Of a stretch of DNA of 37,591 nucleotides, positions 34,349 through 37,591 are shown in pieces. The notes beneath the pieces were generated by a model, which worked only from the letters and a program-made list of their open reading frames with translations, ran no database searches and was not told the DNA's origin. This DNA comes from an uncultured Clostridia bacterium (lineage in GTDB: Bacteria; Bacillota; Clostridia; TANB77; CAG-508), in contig CANQPZ010000012.1 of NCBI GenBank assembly GCA_947625895.1, positions 1 to 37,591 on the forward strand, in the 5' to 3' direction. Made by a program: the position numbers and the translations under genes. The number at the start of each line of letters is the position of its first letter. The first letter of the stretch is position 1.

Positions 34349-34425
34349 TGGTAGCGAGAGGGAGATTCGAACTCTCGACCCACTGGGTATGAACCAGTTG
34401 CTCTAGCCAACTGAGCTACCTCGCC
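34349..34425 (-). tRNA. tRNA-Met (CAU), elongator type
   Basis: 77 nt with CCA encoded. The minus-strand sequence folds as a cloverleaf: acceptor GGCGAGG paired to TCTCGCT (with two G-U pairs), D stem GCTC/GAGC, anticodon stem ACTGG/CCAGT with loop TTCATAC, T stem GAGAG/CTCCC with loop TTCGAAT. The T stem has an A-C mismatch at positions 50-64. The TTCATAC loop and overall sequence match elongator tRNA-Met of Firmicutes better than the tRNA-Ile that is modified by TilS. Confidence 0.95.
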
Positions 34426-34437
34426 ATAACAGATATT

Positions 34438-34466
34438 ATTATACTTGCAAATCTTATTTTTGTCAA
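34438..34466 (-). promoter_or_regulatory. Perfect consensus promoter for tRNA-Met
   Basis: On the minus strand TTGACA (34461-34466), 17-nt spacer, TATAAT (34438-34443), both perfect. Start near 34431, ~6 nt before the mature tRNA end. Confidence 0.9.
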
Positions 34467-34516
34467 TCATTTTTTTATATTTAGTAAGTTTTAAGCAAAT
34501 ATACAAGATTGAAAAA

Positions 34517-34588
34517 TTTTACATAAAACAAAAAGTATATTTTATTTTTTCAAAATCATAATAAAAATATACTATTTTTTATGTAAAA
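34517..34588. repeat. Imperfect long inverted repeat
   Basis: Outer arms TTTTACATAAAA/TTTTATGTAAAA (34517-34528 with 34577-34588) and inner arms AGTATATTTT/AAAATATACT (34534-34543 with 34564-34573), separated by a small internal mismatch. No coding. Lies downstream of rpmA (minus strand) and upstream of the tRNA promoter. Confidence 0.6.
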
Positions 34589-34601
34589 GAAAATATCACA
34601 T

Positions 34602-34636
34602 AAAAAAGAACATTATAAAAATATAATGTTCTTTTT
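34602..34636 (-). terminator. Terminator after rpmA
   Basis: Stem AAAAAGAACATTATA/TATAATGTTCTTTTT (34603-34617 with 34622-34636), AAAA loop, T-run on the minus strand. Confidence 0.85.
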
Positions 34637-34645
34637 CAAATTTAA

Positions 34646-34903
34646 TTATTCAGCTGGATAAACACTAACTTGTTTTTTATCTTTACCTAATTTTTCAAAT
34701 TTAACTGTTCCATCTGACAAAGCAAATAGTGTATCATCACTACCTCTACCAACATTAACACCTGGATGAATGTGAGTTCCTCTTTGTCTAACTAATATGT
34801 TTCCAGCTAAAACGAATTGTCCATCAGCTCTTTTTGGACCTAAACGTTTTGATTCACTGTCTCTACCGTTCTTAACACTACCTTGACCTTTTTTATGTGC
34901 CAC
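34646..34903 (-). CDS. rpmA: 50S ribosomal protein bL27, without N-terminal extension
   Basis: Large-subunit protein whose N-terminus reaches the peptidyl transferase centre. The whole protein is recognisable: [28 protein letters not shown] and [17 protein letters not shown]. It starts with GTG at 34903 (after GGGAG), and the codon just before is TAA, so no longer form is possible. Most Firmicutes L27 carry a short N-terminal extension (ending in ..FF or ..LFA) that the protease Prp removes; this one begins at the mature end. Downstream of rplU in the same operon. Confidence 0.97.
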   Translation of the reverse strand: MAHKKGQGSVKNGRDSESKRLGPKRADGQFVLAGNILVRQRGTHIHPGVNVGRGSDDTLFALSDGTVKFEKLGKDKKQVSVYPAE

Positions 34904-34959
34904 TTAAATTCACTCCCTTCACATACATTTTTTATATGTTACTTCAATAAATAATCATA

Positions 34960-35382
34960 TTATTTTGCAGCTTTTTCTGTAGCTTTTGCAGTTGTTTTTC
35001 TTGTTGTAGTTGTTTTTGTTGCAGATTCTTTAGCTGCTGGTTCTTCAACTTTTTCCTCGCTCTTAGCTGCTGGTAATTTAATTCCAGTAATTTCTACTTT
35101 AGTAAATGGTTGTCTATGACCTTGTGTTCTTCTATAATTTTTCTTTGCTTTATATTTGAAAACAAGAATCTTTTTACCCTTTCCGTGAGAAATTACTTTT
35201 CCTTCAACTTTAATACCTTTAACATAAGGATTTCCAACTTGTACTTTTTTGTCATCTGAATATAAAACAACATTATCAAATGTTACTTTTTTTCCTTCTT
35301 CAGCATCTAATTTTTCAAAAAATACAACATCACCTTTTGTTACTTTGTATTGTTTTCCACATGCTTCAATAATTGCGTACAT
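34960..35382 (-). CDS. rplU: 50S ribosomal protein bL21 with low-complexity C-terminal tail
   Basis: Large-subunit protein bL21: [47 protein letters not shown] and [19 protein letters not shown]. After about residue 103 comes a tail of ~37 residues rich in Ala, Lys, Thr and Glu, beyond the usual ~102-residue protein. AGGGAGGTG precedes the ATG. The expected prp (ysxB) gene between rplU and rpmA is missing: only 56 nt separate them. Preceded by a structured leader. Confidence 0.96.
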   Translation of the reverse strand: MYAIIEACGKQYKVTKGDVVFFEKLDAEEGKKVTFDNVVLYSDDKKVQVGNPYVKGIKVEGKVISHGKGKKILVFKYKAKKNYRRTQGHRQPFTKVEITGIKLPAAKSEEKVEEPAAKESATKTTTTRKTTAKATEKAAK

Positions 35383-35478
35383 TAATGTACACCTCCCTTT
35401 TTGTATACTCGCTAATCCTTAAATGTGGGTAGTTAAATAATTTTAACATTTATGGAACCCTAATTAAGCGGATTACAG
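35383..35478 (-). promoter_or_regulatory. Probable L21 leader RNA of rplU-rpmA
   Basis: The ~95-nt untranslated leader can fold on itself: outer stem TAATCC/GGATTA (35413-35418 with 35470-35475), inner AAATGT/ACATTT (35421-35426 with 35446-35451), and a possible GGGT/ACCC pairing (35427-35430 with 35457-35460) that would make a pseudoknot. Firmicutes carry an autoregulatory L21 leader in this position; the match in place is clear, the match in structure is inferred. Confidence 0.55.
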
Positions 35479-35484
35479 TTTTAT

Positions 35485-35513
35485 ATTCTAACACAGACGG
35501 CAGTAAATGTCAA
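35485..35513 (-). promoter_or_regulatory. Promoter for rplU-rpmA
   Basis: Minus-strand TTGACA (35508-35513), 17-nt spacer, TAGAAT (35485-35490). Back to back with the forward promoter at 35536. Confidence 0.85.
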
Positions 35514-35535
35514 CATAAAAAAATATGTTTATTAA

Positions 35536-35564
35536 TTGACTTTGAAACTAATTTAATATATATT
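35536..35564 (+). promoter_or_regulatory. Promoter for cyclophilin operon
   Basis: TTGACT (35536-35541), 17-nt spacer, TATATT (35559-35564). Confidence 0.75.
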
Positions 35565-35586
35565 TGAAAAAAGGAGATGAAGTATT

Positions 35587-36336
35587 GTGGAAAATAAGAC
35601 TAGTTATATAATAATAGCAGTAGTTGCAATTATTGCATTTGTTGCAATCGTAGTAATTATATTAGGCGATGGAAAGGAAAAAAAAGAAACTGTAAGCACA
35701 GAATTGGATTATGCAGCAGCTGCTGAAGAACAAATGTCAAAACCAAAATCAGGAGAAACTATAGCAGTAATGCATGTAAAAGATTATGGAGATATAACTT
35801 TTAAATTTTTTGAAGATAAGGCACCAAAAGCCGTAGAAAACTTTTTAACACACGCAAGAGAAGGATATTATAATGGAGTAACTTTTCACAGAGTTATAGA
35901 TGAATTTATGATACAAGGAGGAGACCCTAAGGGAGATGGAACAGGAGGAGAAAGTATATGGGGAGAAGGATTTGAAGAAGAATTTGATGATTCTTTAGTT
36001 CCATATAGAGGTGCATTATGTATGGCAAGTGCAGGAGTAGGAACATCATCTTTAGGAAGCCAATTCTTTATTGTACAAGCTAATTATGATTCTTCGGAAG
36101 AGAGCAATTTAAAAAGACAAAAAGTAAATGATACATTAATAGAGCAATATAAAAAATATGGAGGAGCAATAGCTTCTTTATATAAAAATTACACAGTATT
36201 TGGACAAGTAGTTGAAGGAATGGATGTTGTAGATAAAATAGCTAAAGTAGAAAAAGATTATGCAGAAAATGGGGAACTTTCAGTTCCAATCAGATCAATA
36301 ATAATAGAATCTATAGATGTAAAAACACAAGAATAA
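35587..36336 (+). CDS. Membrane-anchored cyclophilin-type peptidyl-prolyl isomerase
   Basis: Peptidyl-prolyl cis-trans isomerase that likely helps fold exported proteins outside the membrane. An N-terminal hydrophobic helix (about 8-28) without a lipobox cysteine anchors it; the cyclophilin domain covers about 55-249. Core residues are present: FHRVIDEFMIQGGDPKGDGTGG (catalytic Arg in FHRV), ALCMASAG and SLGSQFFIVQ. An acidic insertion (GFEEEFDDSL) is part of the usual loop. The start is GTG at 35587, 10 nt after AAGGAG. First gene of a three-gene unit with GH25 and the zinc-ribbon gene. Confidence 0.93.
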   Translation: MENKTSYIIIAVVAIIAFVAIVVIILGDGKEKKETVSTELDYAAAAEEQMSKPKSGETIAVMHVKDYGDITFKFFEDKAPKAVENFLTHAREGYYNGVTFHRVIDEFMIQGGDPKGDGTGGESIWGEGFEEEFDDSLVPYRGALCMASAGVGTSSLGSQFFIVQANYDSSEESNLKRQKVNDTLIEQYKKYGGAIASLYKNYTVFGQVVEGMDVVDKIAKVEKDYAENGELSVPIRSIIIESIDVKTQE

Positions 36337-36362
36337 TAAAATTAAAAAATACGAGGATTAGG

Positions 36363-37088
36363 ATGGAATATTTAATAATAAGTCTACTTATAATTGCACT
36401 AATAGTAAGCGTAATTATAATATATTGCCTTTATAATAATGGAATAATTATATTTAACAGACCATCTAAAAAATATAAGATTAAAGGCATAGATGTATCT
36501 AGTCATCAAGGGAATGTAGATTGGGAAGTTTTGTCTAAACAAAATATTAAATTTGCTTTTATAAGATCAACTGATGGTAAAAGCTATGTTGATTCAAAAT
36601 TTAAATATAATCTCGAAAATGCTTTGAAAAATAATTTAAAAGTGGGAGCATATCATTTTTTTAGATTTAGCATAGATGGAAAATTACAAGCTGAAAATTA
36701 TATAAAAAATACTCCTAAAATAGAAGGAATGTTTCCACCTGTTATTGATGTTGAATTTGTATTAAATAATAGATACGACAAAATAAAAATTGAAGATGTA
36801 AAAAACAATATTAAAGAAATGGCTGAAGTCTTAAAAGAATATTATGGAAAAACTCCATTAATATATGCAGATCTAATATCATATGAAAAATACATATTAA
36901 ATGATTTTAAAGAAAATAAAATATGGATCAGAGCTATCAATACTGTTCCAAAATTTAAAGATGGCAGAGAGTGGACCTTTTGGCAATATTCAAATAAAAT
37001 TAAATTACCTGGATATTCAGGAGGAGATGAAAAAAAGATTTACACAAGTGTATTCTATGGAGATGAAGATGAATTAAATAAATTATAA
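36363..37088 (+). CDS. GH25 family lysozyme, membrane-anchored
   Basis: Predicted peptidoglycan muramidase. An N-terminal helix (about 3-23) is followed by the GH25 barrel: KGIDVSSHQGNVDW (D44), KFAFIRSTDG, GAYHFFRFS, the catalytic pair PPVIDVEF (D129, E131), and EWTFWQYSN near the end. 241 residues, one catalytic domain and no wall-binding repeats, so it acts close to the membrane. GAGGATTAGG precedes the ATG; 26 nt after the isomerase gene. It may serve wall turnover; a phage source is unlikely given the setting. Confidence 0.93.
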   Translation: MEYLIISLLIIALIVSVIIIYCLYNNGIIIFNRPSKKYKIKGIDVSSHQGNVDWEVLSKQNIKFAFIRSTDGKSYVDSKFKYNLENALKNNLKVGAYHFFRFSIDGKLQAENYIKNTPKIEGMFPPVIDVEFVLNNRYDKIKIEDVKNNIKEMAEVLKEYYGKTPLIYADLISYEKYILNDFKENKIWIRAINTVPKFKDGREWTFWQYSNKIKLPGYSGGDEKKIYTSVFYGDEDELNKL

Positions 37089-37115
37089 AATTAAAAATAA
37101 AAGGGAGGAAAAAAT

Positions 37116-37484
37116 ATGAAGTGTCCTAACTGTAATAGTGATTTAATGCCAGATGCAAAATTTTGTCCGAGTTGTGGAGCAAAAGTAGAAACAAATGAAG
37201 TAAAAGAAGGAGAGGTAGTACAAAATCAAAATACAAATAACAGTGGTAATACTGCAGCTTTAGTCGGATTTATTTTAGGATTATGTTCTATAATTGCATG
37301 GTTTATACCTTTATTTGGTTATCCAGTTACAATAGTTGGTATTATATTTAGTGTTTTAGGATTAAAATCTAATATCAGAAAAGGAATGGCAACTGTAGGA
37401 CTTGTTCTATCAATTATATTCTTAGTTATTACATTAATAAATAGCTTAGCAGGTTGTTTAATGGTTTATAATAATCTTATATAA
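37116..37484 (+). CDS. Zinc-ribbon membrane protein (DUF4190-like)
   Basis: Small protein of 122 residues with an N-terminal zinc ribbon (C3, C6, C17, C20: CPNCNSDLMPDAKFCPSCG), a short polar linker rich in Asn/Glu, and a hydrophobic C-terminal half with two or three helices (about 46-68, 70-90 and 95-117), the DUF4190 pattern. GGGAGG precedes the ATG, 27 nt after the GH25 gene. Function unknown; the zinc ribbon would face the cytoplasm. Confidence 0.85.
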   Translation: MKCPNCNSDLMPDAKFCPSCGAKVETNEVKEGEVVQNQNTNNSGNTAALVGFILGLCSIIAWFIPLFGYPVTIVGIIFSVLGLKSNIRKGMATVGLVLSIIFLVITLINSLAGCLMVYNNLI

Positions 37485-37525
37485 AAAAGAAAGCAAAAAA
37501 AGTAGTTATTAATTTATGAAGTGGT

Positions 37526-37569
37526 AAAATGAAAGTAGACACAAAAAAAGTGTTTACTTTCATTTTTTT
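37526..37569 (+). terminator. Terminator after zinc-ribbon gene
   Basis: 17-bp stem built on ATGAAAGTAGACAC/GTGTTTACTTTCAT (37526-37542 with 37550-37566), A7 loop, T-run. Confidence 0.9.
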
Positions 37570-37591
37570 GATATAATAAAGAAAAAGATTG

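Overview
The window is AT-rich chromosomal DNA from a Gram-positive, spore-forming, anaerobic member of the Firmicutes, most likely an uncultured clostridial lineage. The evidence is the GatCAB amidotransferase genes, dnaG-rpoD and gdpP-rplI-dnaB order, sporulation genes (sigG, ylmC, an M23/M50 pair resembling spoIVFA-spoIVFB), oxygen-sensitive enzymes (NrdD/NrdG, AdhE), a sortase, GH25 and SleB-like wall enzymes, strong AGGAGG ribosome binding sites and short U-run terminators. I cannot place it to species. No phage, insertion sequence with a transposase, CRISPR array or rRNA was seen.

Layout. 1-2575: end of a gatCAB operon. 2628-5271: LemA protein (-), wall hydrolase with G5 domain (+), J-domain membrane protein (-). 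5440-8046: adhE, followed by a tandem 153-bp repeat (8084-8438). 8522-10180: tspO, dut, carD-like regulator. 10397-14740: sortase, then an mscS/patatin/SDR/metallo-hydrolase operon. 14789-18699: dapF, a frameshifted sigG, ylmC (-), two small unknown genes and the spoIVF-like pair. 18791-20023: dapL. 20245-27179: gdpP, rplI, dnaB, tilS, ftsH. 27720-30545: nrdD-nrdG. 30731-34309: dnaG, rpoD and an unannotated 46-codon gene. 34349-35382 (-): tRNA-Met, rpmA, rplU with a structured leader. 35587-37484: cyclophilin, GH25 lysozyme and zinc-ribbon membrane protein.

How it fits together. Much of the window is core housekeeping: replication (DnaB, DnaG), transcription (RpoD, CarD), translation (GatAB, L9, L21, L27, TilS, tRNA-Met), nucleotide supply (NrdDG, Dut), lysine/diaminopimelate synthesis (DapF, DapL), c-di-AMP turnover (GdpP), fermentation (AdhE) and spore formation. 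The points most worth a second look are: (1) a dispersed intergenic repeat that starts just after three separate intrinsic terminators and whose hairpin shows compensatory changes between copies; (2) a one-base frameshift in sigG, whose ribosome binding site also lies in a long hairpin that only read-through transcripts could form; (3) an L27 without the usual Firmicutes N-terminal extension together with absence of the prp protease gene from its usual place; and (4) a lysine/glutamate-rich repeat extension on the housekeeping sigma factor.
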